From Flavobacterium cucumis (lineage in GTDB: Bacteria; Bacteroidota; Bacteroidia; Flavobacteriales; Flavobacteriaceae): DNA of 64,000 bases. The DNA lies in assembly GCF_900148835.1 (NCBI RefSeq), contig NZ_FRYK01000005.1, positions 62,001 to 126,000 of the forward strand, read 5' to 3'. The translations under genes were made by a program, and so were the position numbers. Under the pieces are notes generated by a model that did no database searches, was not told the DNA's origin, and saw only the letters and a program-made list of their open reading frames with translations. Shown piece by piece: positions 17,030 to 26,374 of the stretch. The number at the start of each line of letters is the position of its first letter. Position 1 is the stretch's first letter.

Positions 17030-18727
17030 CTATTTCTCAATTAGTGTGTTTTCTAAAACCAGTATATCCAAAGCGGTTTCTTTAAATAAATTTATAGCTT
17101 CTAATGGTGTTTCAACTATTGGCATCCCTTTTTTATTAAAGCTTGTATTTAGTAAAACGGCAATTCCACTATGTTTGTAAAATTCAGTTATTAATTTTGC
17201 AAATTTCGGATTCCATGTCTCGTCTACCGTCTGAACCCTGGCTGTCCCATCACAATGCGTCACATTGTTTAATTGTTGCAGATATTCTGGTTTTGTTTTA
17301 TCAACTAAAATCATGTAAGGACTATGTCGTCCAACTTCAAAATATTCAGTTACGCTATCTTTTAAAACTGCCGGAGCAAAAGGACGAAAATCTTCTCTAA
17401 ATTTTATATTCCTATTGATGTGATTTTTCATATTTTCAATTCCTGGATGAGCAAGTATACTTCTCCTTCCAAGGGATCTTGGACCAAACTCAGATCCTGA
17501 TTGAAACCAAGCTACTGTTTTTCCTTCATTTAACTTTTCAGCACAATAAAGTAGCAATTGCGCTTCATTCTCAAAAAATATTTTTTTGAAATTTTCATTC
17601 AATTCCTTTTTTACTATTTCATTTATTTCTTCCTGTAAATATTGTTTACCAAAACAAGTATTACCGTCATGCATTAATTTTGGTTTTTTTAGATGCGCTA
17701 TCCATCCATAAAATGCGCACCCTAAGGCTAAACCATTATCTCCCGCTGCAGGTTCAAAAAAAACAGTGTTTTCTGAAAGACAATCTTGTAATTTAGCATT
17801 TGCAACTGCATTAAGAGCAACTCCTCCCGTATAGCATAAATTCTTATGTGGAAATCTTTTAATTCGATAATTCAAACAATTTACTATTGCTTTCTCCACC
17901 TGTTCCTGAGCCCATTTCGCTACATCTGCATAATAAGAAAAATGTTCCTTAAAATAATCGTACCCTTTGGATGGATTTGTAAAATTATTTTTCCAATCCT
18001 CTTTTACATATAAGCGTTCAGAGACAAATTCAAAAGCCTCAAAGTTAAACTTGTTTGTCCTTCCAAAAGGAGCTAGCCCCATTAGTTTTCCAACATCTTC
18101 CATATCGCCAAAAATATAGTTACTAATTGCTGCATAAAACCCTCCTATTGAGTGTTTGGTTGTAGGCATTCTTAAATGATCGTTTGTCAATTCCTCCATT
18201 TCACTAAAATCTTTGAATAAAGGAGTTAATTTATTGTCATAAAAATGATAAAAACTATCTTTTTCACACCTCATTTGACTTTCATTAATCAAATTGACAT
18301 CAATATTCTTTTGCTCTTCTGGGTGTAGAGCAAGATATTGACTTAAGGGACTGCCGCAACCATCAATAACCATGACAGCACCTTCTGAAAAAGGGGAAGT
18401 TCCGATAGCACTGTATGCATGTGCAAGATGATGTGAGATGGTAATGATTTCTGGACTATTTTCATCATTAAAAATTCGCTTCCCTTTAAATTGTTTTGGA
18501 TTTGGAATATCAAAATTAGCTGTCTGAACTACTAAACTTACATCACTCAACTTGATTCCCTCTGCTTCCAAACAATATTTTATAGCAAGAGCATCATTAC
18601 CTCCATCGTGTTTAATACGCGTTAAACGCTCTTTTTCAATTGCAATACAGATACGCCCGTCTTTTAATAAAACAGCTGAACCGTTATGTGAAAGTCCCGT
18701 GCCAATAATATAGATAGGTTTCTTCAT
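17030..18727 (-). CDS. Carbamoyltransferase of the NodU/CmcH/TobZ family
   Basis: 565 residues, the normal size for the family. The N-terminal ASKHA-like domain begins YIIGTGLSHNGSAVLL, has HHLAHAYSAIG near 98 and VMVIDGCGSPL near 117, and the YgjD-like block CYTGGVALNAVAN near 300. The C-terminal YrdC-like part has WFQSGSEFGPRSLGRRSIL near 413. These enzymes make carbamoyl-adenylate from carbamoyl phosphate and ATP and transfer the carbamoyl group to a hydroxyl, usually of a sugar or antibiotic. It is convergent with the AspH-type gene. Its first five codons are duplicated upstream by a 21-bp tandem repeat that ends in an in-frame stop. Confidence 0.9.
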   Translation of the reverse strand: MKKPIYIIGTGLSHNGSAVLLKDGRICIAIEKERLTRIKHDGGNDALAIKYCLEAEGIKLSDVSLVVQTANFDIPNPKQFKGKRIFNDENSPEIITISHHLAHAYSAIGTSPFSEGAVMVIDGCGSPLSQYLALHPEEQKNIDVNLINESQMRCEKDSFYHFYDNKLTPLFKDFSEMEELTNDHLRMPTTKHSIGGFYAAISNYIFGDMEDVGKLMGLAPFGRTNKFNFEAFEFVSERLYVKEDWKNNFTNPSKGYDYFKEHFSYYADVAKWAQEQVEKAIVNCLNYRIKRFPHKNLCYTGGVALNAVANAKLQDCLSENTVFFEPAAGDNGLALGCAFYGWIAHLKKPKLMHDGNTCFGKQYLQEEINEIVKKELNENFKKIFFENEAQLLLYCAEKLNEGKTVAWFQSGSEFGPRSLGRRSILAHPGIENMKNHINRNIKFREDFRPFAPAVLKDSVTEYFEVGRHSPYMILVDKTKPEYLQQLNNVTHCDGTARVQTVDETWNPKFAKLITEFYKHSGIAVLLNTSFNKKGMPIVETPLEAINLFKETALDILVLENTLIEK

Positions 18728-18768
18728 ACGCTAGATAGGTTTCTTCATACGCTAGATAGGTTTCTTCA
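18711..18768 (-). repeat. 21-bp tandem repeat across the carbamoyltransferase start codon
   Basis: Unit TAGATAGGTTTCTTCATACGC occurs at 18711-18731 and 18732-18752, with a partial third copy from 18753. On the minus strand each copy reads ATG AAG AAA CCT ATC. In the upstream copy the next codon is TAG, so a five-codon mini-ORF in the same frame precedes the true start at 18727. The third copy begins TTG instead of ATG. Confidence 0.9.
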
Positions 18769-18941
18769 ACAATTAGAAAAAATAGCAAACGCATTTCTCC
18801 CTTATTTTCAATTGATTCGTACAATTTAAAACGTAACACTTTAAAAAAAACGCATTAAGTTTGCTAAGTGCAATTATAAATAATTATTTTTATCATAAGT
18901 TATTAATTCGTAACTAATTTATTCAGATAGCATCATTTACT

Positions 18942-19850
18942 ATGAAATTAGATTTAATAGAAAATTTTTGGAATCGAATTTTAAATGGTACCGCTACACT
19001 CGAAGAAAAGTCGGATTGGCATACTGAAACTGGCCATTTATACCAATTGGGTATCAGTATGGAAGAAACCTTGCAGTATCTTCATAAGGAAAGACCCTCT
19101 TTAATAACTTTCATAGATTGGATAGCATCAAAAAGTACAAATGTTTCAAAATCAATTGATATTGAAAATGTTCTTTCAGAAAAAGACTTAGCTTTCTGGG
19201 AGGCCAATGGTTATATCGTTATCAAAAATGCTATTCCAATCGAAGATTGTAAAGCTACCCAAAAGGCCATTTTGGAATTTTTAGAAAAAGATATAAATGA
19301 TAGTAGTTCTTGGTACAAACACCATGAAAAACAAAGCGGATTAATGGTGCACTTTTACAATCATCCTACATTAGAAAAAAATAGAGCCTCAGTAAAGATT
19401 CAAAAAGCTTATGAACAGTTATATCAAACTACTAAAATCTATAAAACGATAGATAAAGTAAGTTTTAATCCTCCTGTATCTAATGATTATCATTTTTTGG
19501 GAAGTAATTTACACTGGGATGTTAGTCTAAAACAGCCTATCCCTTTTCGATTACAAGGCTTATTGTATCTCTCAGATTGTAAGGAAAATGAAGGTGCTTT
19601 TCATTGTGTTCCTAATTTTCATCATCAAATTGCTTCTTGGATGGAGGCACTTCCTTCTAATGAAAACCCAAGAGAATTCGCTTTAAAGACATTAGTTTCC
19701 AAGCCCATTATTGGCAATGCAGGGGATTTTGTCATTTGGCATCAAGCATTACCTCATTGTGCTACTCCAAATTACGGAAAGCTGCCAAGATTTGTTCAAT
19801 ATTTTACTTATTTTCCAGAAAATTATACTGAAAGTATTGAATGGATTTAA
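18942..19850 (+). CDS. Phytanoyl-CoA dioxygenase (PhyH) family 2-oxoglutarate oxygenase
   Basis: 302 residues. The first 75 or so residues are a helical lead-in. The PhyH domain starts near residue 83 (LAFWEANGYIVIKNAIP). The iron-binding HxD is in NLHWDVSL near 188. A downstream block FVIWHQALPHCATPNYGKLPRFVQYFTY near 263-290 supplies the second His and the Arg for 2-oxoglutarate. The family hydroxylates small molecules, including natural products, using Fe(II) and 2-oxoglutarate. It lies in its own plus-strand unit divergent from the carbamoyltransferase. Taken with the AspH-type enzyme, formyltransferase and carbamoyltransferase, it suggests a tailoring set for a common product, which is inference. 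Confidence 0.82.
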   Translation: MKLDLIENFWNRILNGTATLEEKSDWHTETGHLYQLGISMEETLQYLHKERPSLITFIDWIASKSTNVSKSIDIENVLSEKDLAFWEANGYIVIKNAIPIEDCKATQKAILEFLEKDINDSSSWYKHHEKQSGLMVHFYNHPTLEKNRASVKIQKAYEQLYQTTKIYKTIDKVSFNPPVSNDYHFLGSNLHWDVSLKQPIPFRLQGLLYLSDCKENEGAFHCVPNFHHQIASWMEALPSNENPREFALKTLVSKPIIGNAGDFVIWHQALPHCATPNYGKLPRFVQYFTYFPENYTESIEWI

Positions 19851-19939
19851 TATCTTTTTTTTGACAAAAACACCTTTTTAAACTATGTTGAAGTTTTGCT
19901 AAAGCGAAGGTTGATGGGAATGGATTTCATTGATTTTTT

Positions 19940-20395
19940 GTTTCAGGTTTCAAGTTTCAGGTTTCAAGTTTCAAGTTTCAGGTTTCAAGTTTTTGAGGAA
20001 CACGGATTTTATAAATTTTTATCATCTTTAAAATTTAGAACGCGGATGACACGGATTTAACGGATGATCGCGGATGTATTAGTGTTTCTTTGCGGTTAAA
20101 TAAGGATTCGCTAAAGCGAAAGCGGATGAGGACGGATTTTATATGGATTGCGATTAAATAAGGATTCGCTAAAGCGAAGACGGATAAAGGCGGATTTTTT
20201 TGGAACACGGATTGTAATAATTGGAAAAATCTTTAAAATTTTAATTGAGTATAAATCTTTAAAATTTGGAACGCGGATGACGCGGGTTTGCTTTGGCAAA
20301 ACGCGGATGGTGACGGATTCGCTAAAGCGAAGGTGGGTGATGACGGATTTTTTGGAACACGGATTGGAGAAATTTAAATAATCCTCGTGTGCTTA
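19940..20395. repeat. Dispersed intergenic repeat block A
   Basis: Composite of (GTTTCAAG/GTTTCAGG)n octamers, then AACACGGATTTT, CGCGGATGACACGGAT, and hairpin modules GGATTCGCTAAAGCGAA (TTCGCT-AA-AGCGAA). About 330 bp from 19995 recur with small changes from 20476. The right end carries a second module, GTGCTTAGTGTAAATCCTTTG, that also appears inverted near 57.3 and 58.2 kb. Apparent ORFs inside it are repeat translations. No genes were seen between 19851 and the small ORF at 20711. Confidence 0.85.
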
Positions 20396-20429
20396 GTGTA
20401 AATCCTTTGTACGCTTAGTGGTTAAGTAG

Positions 20430-20795
20430 TTTTTGTTTCAAGTTTCAAGTTTCAGGTTTCAAGTTTCAAGTTTTTGAGGAACACGGATTTTAGAAATTTT
20501 TATCATCTTTAAAATTTAGAACGCGGATGACACGGATTTAACGGATGATCGCGGATGTATTAGTGTTTCTTTGCGGTTAAATAAGGATTCGCTAAAGCGA
20601 AGACGGATAAAGGCGGATTTTTTTGGAACACGGATTGTAATAATTGGAAAAATCTTTAAAATTTTAATTGAGTATAAATCTTTAAAATTTGGAACGCGGA
20701 TGACGCGGGTTTACTTCGGCAAAACGCGGATGGTGACGGATTCGCTAAAGCGAAGGCGGATGAGGACGGATTTTTTTGGAACACGGATTGGGGAA
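20430..20795. repeat. Dispersed intergenic repeat block B, direct copy of block A
   Basis: Same order of modules as block A at an offset of about 481 bp, but lacking one internal hairpin module. Its right edge lies inside the 3' part of the small minus-strand ORF that begins at 20923. Confidence 0.85.
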
Positions 20796-20923
20796 ATAAG
20801 TCCCTCTAAATCTAAAAGACTTACTGATTTACTCTTATTGAAATTCGCTTCAAAATAAAAATACACCACCATTATATTTACAATCAATACCAGTACAGCT
20901 GAATAAAACACTACTTTCTTCAT
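20711..20923 (-). pseudogene. Small leader-peptide-like gene (NVEALA-like) whose 3' end runs into a repeat
   Basis: 70 codons. Residues 1-45 look genuine: MKKVVFYSAVLVLIVNIMVV is a hydrophobic N-terminal segment, followed by YFEANFNKSKSVSLLDLEGL. That pattern recalls the small flavobacterial NVEALA-type peptides, in which a signal-like segment is followed by a short LxxLEALA stretch. From about residue 46 the frame is the translation of dispersed repeat block B (IRVPKKS, FSESVTIRV), so the original 3' end has probably been replaced. It starts 21 bases after the histidine kinase stop, same strand, so it may be co-transcribed. The NVEALA link is tentative. Confidence 0.35.
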
Positions 20924-20943
20924 ATATCCATTTAAATCGTCTT

Positions 20944-23900
20944 TTACTGCTTAGGAATCGAGAAAAAGACCGTGGTACCCTTCCCTACTTTTGACTCCAC
21001 CCAGATGTTTCCTCCCCAGGAGTCGACGTGTTTTTTTGACAATGCTAGGCCAATACCCGTGCCATCGTATTCTTCTCTGTTGTGCAATCGTTGAAAAATA
21101 ACAAAAATTTTATGGTAATACGCTTTTTCAATTCCAATACCATTATCTTCAATAGCAATAATCCACTTGCCTACTTTTTCCATAGCGGTCACCTTTATTA
21201 CAGGAGCAACATCGGGTTTCGAGTATTTAATCGCATTGTCCAATACACAGTGAAGGGTTTGTAGTAAGGGTACTTTGTAAATCGAAATTTTAGGCAAGTC
21301 CGCTGCCAGTATCGTGGCGTTTTTCTCAAAAATGATTTGGCTTCTTAAAAGTTTAAAATCGGATATGATTTCGTTCATATCCACAACCTCAATACCTTCA
21401 TCGGTTCTTCCTGCTCTTGAATATTCTAACAAGTCCACAATAATTTGTCGCATACGCTTTGCCGCATCAGTAGCAAAATGAATATACAATTGGGCTTTAT
21501 CGTCTAATTGGTCATGATATTTGCGCTTTAATTGATCTAGAAAAGAAGTAACCATTCGCAAGGGTTCTTGCAAATCGTGTGAGGCAATAAAAGCAAACTG
21601 CTCTAATTGTTCATTGGTTTTCTCTAGCTTTTCAGTATATTTTTTGAGGGATTGATTTAATTCCAGCGCTTCTGCTTCATGCCATTTTCGCTCTGAAATA
21701 TCGGTCATAGCTCCTACCATTCGAATTGCCTTCCCATCATGATTTCTTACTATTAGTCCTTTATCAACTACATAGCCTATTTGTCCATTTTCTTTCAATA
21801 TACGGTATTCCATCTCCCACCGCAAAGTATTGGGGTTTTGAATTGCTTCGTTCAGACTTTCTTGAATCAATTTCAAATCATCAGGATGGAAATTATCTTT
21901 CCAAAAATTATCGGGATATAACAACTTAGGACTTGAAGAACCAAAAAAATTCTCAATGCCTTGGCTTCTAAAAAAAGTACCGTTTTCAATATCCCAATCC
22001 CAAATAACATCATTGGTAGCTTGCGTTACTTTTTCAAAACGTTCGTTCGCTTTTTGCAAACGTAAGTCGGCTTCTTTTCTTAACGTAATGTCTTTAAAAT
22101 ACACCGACAATCCTTCATTTGATGGATAAGCCGTCACTTCAAACCATTTAGATATCAAGGGGTTGTAGTCTTCAAAAAATACCGTATCCCCAGTCTCCAA
22201 TGCCCTATTATATTGCCTGTTAAATTCGGAATCTTGCAGTTCGGAATAGAGTTCCCACAAATTTTTAAAAAGAACTTCCTCCCGTTTTTTTCCTAATAAT
22301 TGTTCGGCTTCTTTGTTCCAATAGGTAACCGTAAAATTTTTATCCAAAGCAAAGAAACCATCACCTATACTCTCTAATATTTTATTTTTATCTTCAAACG
22401 ATTTTAACAAGAGTTCTTCCGACATTTTTTTCTCGTGTATGTCCTGAAAACTTCCATAAATGCGTATGCCTTTGCCGTCTAAAAATTCGGCTTGCCCCAA
22501 AACTCGTACCCAGCGTTCTTGCTTTTTGAAGGTAATGATCACGGCTTCAATATTAAAAGATTTTCCTGTTGCAATACATTGTTGCACGCAATCAGTTACC
22601 CTATCTTTGAAATCCTCCCGATAAAAATTTATTCCATCTTCTAGCGACGGAAAATAGGTATTGGGGTCCGTTTCATGCAATTCATGTACAATTGGAGACC
22701 AAAAAAGTTTGTCTTTAATTAAATCGATTTCCCAACTCCCTATTTTTGCAAGAGAAGAAGCCTCTTCATGGAGTTCGGATAATTTTTTCTCTTCCGTTAT
22801 ATTTTTAGCCGATGCATAAATAAGCCCTTCAGAAACTTCCAAATTACACGTCCAACTCAACCAAAGAATTTCCCCTTTTTTGGTGAGGTATCGGTTTTCC
22901 AATTTAAAAATATGTCCGCCCTGATGCCATGCGCTAAGATTACTTATCGTTTTATCTCGGTAGTTGGGATGCACAAAATCATCAAAGGTCTTCAATAAAA
23001 TTTCGTCCTCTGTATACCCTAATAAATCACACCCTGCTCTGTTTATTTTAAGAAATTTACCTTGATAATCGGTAATACAGATGATATCGGGGATGGCTTG
23101 GAACAAATGAACCAAATTGGACTCTAGTGATTTTCGATTAATTTCTGAACCGATAAAAGTTTCTAATTTTTGGAATATGTGCAAATAATGATGGAGTTCG
23201 CTTACTGACTTTGAAGAACCAAAAGCTAACACCCCAACGACTGTATCTTTAAATAACAATGGAATACTTATAACCGTAGCAATACCGGCACTTTTAGCAG
23301 CTTCTTGCCGCACAAAGAGAGCGTGATTTGTATTCAAATCCAAAACAACTGCCTTTTTCGATTCCATTACATTTCCAATCAATCCGTATCCAATTTTCAA
23401 TTGCTTTAGTGTTTCTGAATATTGATAAAACTGGGTACCCACATCTGAATATTCATGAAAACTCATTAAATGAACAAGGGAGTTCTCTATATTGGGAATC
23501 CAAACTTCTACAAAATCAAAATCGCCATAGGAATCAAATATACCACACAAACGCTGGGTTGCTTTCTTTAATTTCTTTTCCTCATTAAATATTTGACTTA
23601 TTTTACTCAATAAGTTTTGTTCTAATTCATGTATCTTTTTATCGGTTATATCCCGTTCAATGGCTACCCAGTGCGTATAAATTCCTTTTTCATTGGCTAT
23701 GGGGGTTACATTAAAATTAGCCCAATATTCTTCTCCGTTCTTCTTGTAATTTATGGTGGTTACTTCACAGGGTTCATATTCATCTAATGCCGCTTTTAGT
23801 TTTGCCAATGCTGCTTGATCGGATTTAGGCCCTTGCAATAATCGGGGACTTTTGCCTATTACTTCATCGGCTGTGTAGCCTGTCATTTTCGTAAATGCTT

Positions 23901-25086
23901 CATTAACAAACAGTATTTTCCGCCCTGATGCGTCTTTTTTATTCGCATCAGTTATCAAAATAGCATCTGACGTATTGGTCACCACACTCTCGAGAAGTTT
24001 AAGACGGTTTTGTTCGTTTATTTGTTCGGTAATATCTCTCGAATTTGCCACAATCCCTTTAATCGTAGGATGCGTTGTCATATTGGTCAAAACGGTTTTA
24101 ATCCATCGCCACTCTCCCTTATTGTTCTGAAATCGAAAAGGAGTAATTTCAACACGATGTTGCGTTTCTGTAAGTCCTAAACAAGCCAATACATTTTCGG
24201 CGTCATGTGGATGAATGAAATCAAAAGGGCTTTTTCCTAAAAACACCTCTGGATCAATTCCTAAAACGCGCTTTGATGTTGGACTCACATAAGAATACTT
24301 TCCGTTTGCATCTAATATTCCAATGAGGTCCAAACCTTCTTGTACGAGCGATTTGAAACGGCTTTCACTGTCAATCAACACTTGCTCTATTGCCTTTTTT
24401 TCAAAACCGTCTCGTGCCACGGCATACATCACTTTTGAAATCGGATCCCAATAAGCCGACCACAGATTGTAAGCTATAGTCCCCTTTTTTGTGATATACC
24501 GATTTTCGAAAGTCGTGTAATTTTTTCCTGCTATAATTTCGGCAGCAACTTTATTCGTTATGGCTACATCCTCAGGGTGAACTAAATCCATATAAGCAAT
24601 GCCCTCAAGCTCTTCTGGTGCATAGCCCCAATGTTTTAAAGAGGCCGCACTCACTTTTATGAACCTGCCCTTTTCATCAATGGAGGTAATTACATCTAAG
24701 GAAGCATTTAATAAGTTTTCAGCAGCCGAAGTGGCTTCTTGCTTTTTCTTGAATTCCGTACATGTGAAGGTGATGTATTCGTTGGAGAAATAGCCTTTTA
24801 ATTCTATTTCAAAAGCCTCCCCATGCATCTTATGGTGCGTATAAACTCCTAAATCAATACTCCCTTCTCTTTCGGAAAAGCCTGTTAATTCCTTTTGTAA
24901 TTTGGCTACCTCCCCAACTGAAGTGATACTTATAAGGGTTCGTTTTAAGAGCTCCTCTTGCGGATAACCATATAAAATTTGAGCCGCTTGGTTTACCTCC
25001 AAAATTTTTAAGGTCCCCCTTTCACAAAAGAAACTGGGCAACGGATTTAAATAAAAAAAACTGCTAAGATTTGGAGTATCAGTCAT
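20944..25086 (-). CDS. Multi-PAS/GAF sensor histidine kinase
   Basis: 1380 residues with no membrane span or signal, so a cytoplasmic sensor. Domains in order: about four PAS domains (1-490), a GAF domain (about 490-650), four more PAS domains (about 655-1140), a HisKA dimerisation domain with the phospho-acceptor His in FIASHDLQEPLRM, and a C-terminal HATPase (DNAIKYSKP N-box; IEDNGIGIEKAY and DGTGIGLALSKKH G-boxes). The fourth PAS resembles a LOV domain, but its photoactive-Cys motif reads GKSPRLLQG, so it lacks the Cys and should not form a flavin adduct. There is no receiver domain, and no response regulator gene adjoins it. A good promoter lies at 25193-25220. Confidence 0.92.
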   Translation of the reverse strand: MTDTPNLSSFFYLNPLPSFFCERGTLKILEVNQAAQILYGYPQEELLKRTLISITSVGEVAKLQKELTGFSEREGSIDLGVYTHHKMHGEAFEIELKGYFSNEYITFTCTEFKKKQEATSAAENLLNASLDVITSIDEKGRFIKVSAASLKHWGYAPEELEGIAYMDLVHPEDVAITNKVAAEIIAGKNYTTFENRYITKKGTIAYNLWSAYWDPISKVMYAVARDGFEKKAIEQVLIDSESRFKSLVQEGLDLIGILDANGKYSYVSPTSKRVLGIDPEVFLGKSPFDFIHPHDAENVLACLGLTETQHRVEITPFRFQNNKGEWRWIKTVLTNMTTHPTIKGIVANSRDITEQINEQNRLKLLESVVTNTSDAILITDANKKDASGRKILFVNEAFTKMTGYTADEVIGKSPRLLQGPKSDQAALAKLKAALDEYEPCEVTTINYKKNGEEYWANFNVTPIANEKGIYTHWVAIERDITDKKIHELEQNLLSKISQIFNEEKKLKKATQRLCGIFDSYGDFDFVEVWIPNIENSLVHLMSFHEYSDVGTQFYQYSETLKQLKIGYGLIGNVMESKKAVVLDLNTNHALFVRQEAAKSAGIATVISIPLLFKDTVVGVLAFGSSKSVSELHHYLHIFQKLETFIGSEINRKSLESNLVHLFQAIPDIICITDYQGKFLKINRAGCDLLGYTEDEILLKTFDDFVHPNYRDKTISNLSAWHQGGHIFKLENRYLTKKGEILWLSWTCNLEVSEGLIYASAKNITEEKKLSELHEEASSLAKIGSWEIDLIKDKLFWSPIVHELHETDPNTYFPSLEDGINFYREDFKDRVTDCVQQCIATGKSFNIEAVIITFKKQERWVRVLGQAEFLDGKGIRIYGSFQDIHEKKMSEELLLKSFEDKNKILESIGDGFFALDKNFTVTYWNKEAEQLLGKKREEVLFKNLWELYSELQDSEFNRQYNRALETGDTVFFEDYNPLISKWFEVTAYPSNEGLSVYFKDITLRKEADLRLQKANERFEKVTQATNDVIWDWDIENGTFFRSQGIENFFGSSSPKLLYPDNFWKDNFHPDDLKLIQESLNEAIQNPNTLRWEMEYRILKENGQIGYVVDKGLIVRNHDGKAIRMVGAMTDISERKWHEAEALELNQSLKKYTEKLEKTNEQLEQFAFIASHDLQEPLRMVTSFLDQLKRKYHDQLDDKAQLYIHFATDAAKRMRQIIVDLLEYSRAGRTDEGIEVVDMNEIISDFKLLRSQIIFEKNATILAADLPKISIYKVPLLQTLHCVLDNAIKYSKPDVAPVIKVTAMEKVGKWIIAIEDNGIGIEKAYYHKIFVIFQRLHNREEYDGTGIGLALSKKHVDSWGGNIWVESKVGKGTTVFFSIPKQ

Positions 25087-25192
25087 TCAATACGTAAAAA
25101 ATTCAAACTACTGGTTCATTAGGAGCACCCAATTCAAAACTAAACCCACTTTCCTGTGGCGCTCATTTTTTAAAGTAGTGCTCTTACTGAAC

Positions 25193-25220
25193 CAAATGTA
25201 TTAAAAACATTTGATTACAA
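25193..25220 (-). promoter_or_regulatory. Promoter of the histidine kinase
   Basis: Minus-strand TTG (25218-25220), 17-base spacer, TACATTTG (25193-25200), matching the Bacteroidota consensus, about 105 bases upstream of the start. CAAATGT/ACATTTG forms an inverted repeat over this site, which could also be an operator. The remainder of the 25087-25392 gap shows nothing else recognisable. Confidence 0.55.
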
Positions 25221-25392
25221 CAATTTGTTTTCTTTATATCCATTACGCTTTTTTTTAAATAATTAAAACTATTTATGAAATTACACCCACTATTTTAAAA
25301 AAATAAGAAAATATTGTAAAATTTTTAGGATTTTATTTACAAAGTCTCTACTTCAATTTCGCTTATTTTGCCCCTCTAAAATCTATTTTTTT

Positions 25393-26232
25393 ATGATTGC
25401 GACTATAAAAAACAATTCGTTGTTAGATTTTGAATACGAGCTTTCTTTAATTCTAAATGCTAACGGTAACGAAATAGAAAAAGCCAAAAAGTGCATTATT
25501 TTTACCCAAGACGTTGTAATACAATTGAACGAATGGCTCAAACATCATGAGTTTGAATCACTTCAAGACGAGATTACATTCTTCAAAGAAATCAAACCGC
25601 ATATTATGGCCCAATACATTTTCTACACGGAAATCTTGGAGCTGCTGACGACACTGCCTTTAGACAAAAGCAAAAAGGTGAAACACTATGAAAAAAAGAA
25701 AGACGCGATTCACCAGTTTTACAGAAAGCATAGAGAATTCATCAAATACATTAAAAGTCAGGCTACTCATTTAGATGCCCTTTACTTTACTCGAAAACGC
25801 CATAGTGCTATTTTTGTAGACGATTATAAGACAATCAATCAAGATGCAACAGTATGCACGTCCCATGATTATTTGCTGGCGGAAGTCATTGCTTACGAAT
25901 TGCTTGCCTTACACATCGAAAACTACATTGATCATGAGAACCAATCCTGTGCGGTAACCCAAAATCAAATTCAATCCAGCTTGCATTGGACGGCTAAAAA
26001 AATTGATTTGATCGAACTCATTTATGCTTTGTATGAATCCAAAGTTTTCGATAATGGTCAAGCCGAACTCAAAGAAATCACCCACGTATTTGAAAAAGCC
26101 TTCCAAATCGATTTGGGAGACAACATCACCAGAAGCTATATCGACATCAAAAATCGAAAATCAGATGCGGTTCGCTTCCTGAATCAACTCCAAACCGCTT
26201 TAGTTAGTAAAATCGGAAGCGATATAAACTAA
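25393..26232 (+). CDS. RteC-family protein
   Basis: 279 residues, all-alpha and charged, matching the RteC family (PF09357): FFKEIKPHIMAQYIFYTEI near 64-82, KHREFIKYIKSQ near 114, then a C-terminal helical part with QNQIQSSLHWTAKKIDLIELIYALYES near 198-224. In Bacteroides conjugative transposons RteC activates excision genes. In Flavobacteria such genes also occur outside complete elements. Here it opens an accessory region with a replication-type pair downstream, but no relaxase, conjugation or excision genes follow, so if it belongs to an element that element is incomplete. Confidence 0.78.
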   Translation: MIATIKNNSLLDFEYELSLILNANGNEIEKAKKCIIFTQDVVIQLNEWLKHHEFESLQDEITFFKEIKPHIMAQYIFYTEILELLTTLPLDKSKKVKHYEKKKDAIHQFYRKHREFIKYIKSQATHLDALYFTRKRHSAIFVDDYKTINQDATVCTSHDYLLAEVIAYELLALHIENYIDHENQSCAVTQNQIQSSLHWTAKKIDLIELIYALYESKVFDNGQAELKEITHVFEKAFQIDLGDNITRSYIDIKNRKSDAVRFLNQLQTALVSKIGSDIN

Positions 26233-26374
26233 AAAACACCCTTTTCCTCCAAAAAAAATAAAAAAATCGTTCCCAAGTTGGTCCCAACTTGGGAACTTTT
26301 GTTTTGTAAATGCCTTTGTTTTGTCCCATCAATTTTAAAAACAAAACGAATGCCAATAAAAATCCGTTCCCACC

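Noticed and set aside
20148..20858. Two plus-strand ORFs with nearly identical proteins
   Set aside because: They are translations of the duplicated intergenic repeat; the same text appears wherever the repeat occurs.
23700..24060. Photoactive LOV domain in the histidine kinase
   Set aside because: The PAS domain resembles LOV, but the flavin-binding Cys position reads Ser-Pro (GKSPRLLQG), so photochemistry is not supported.
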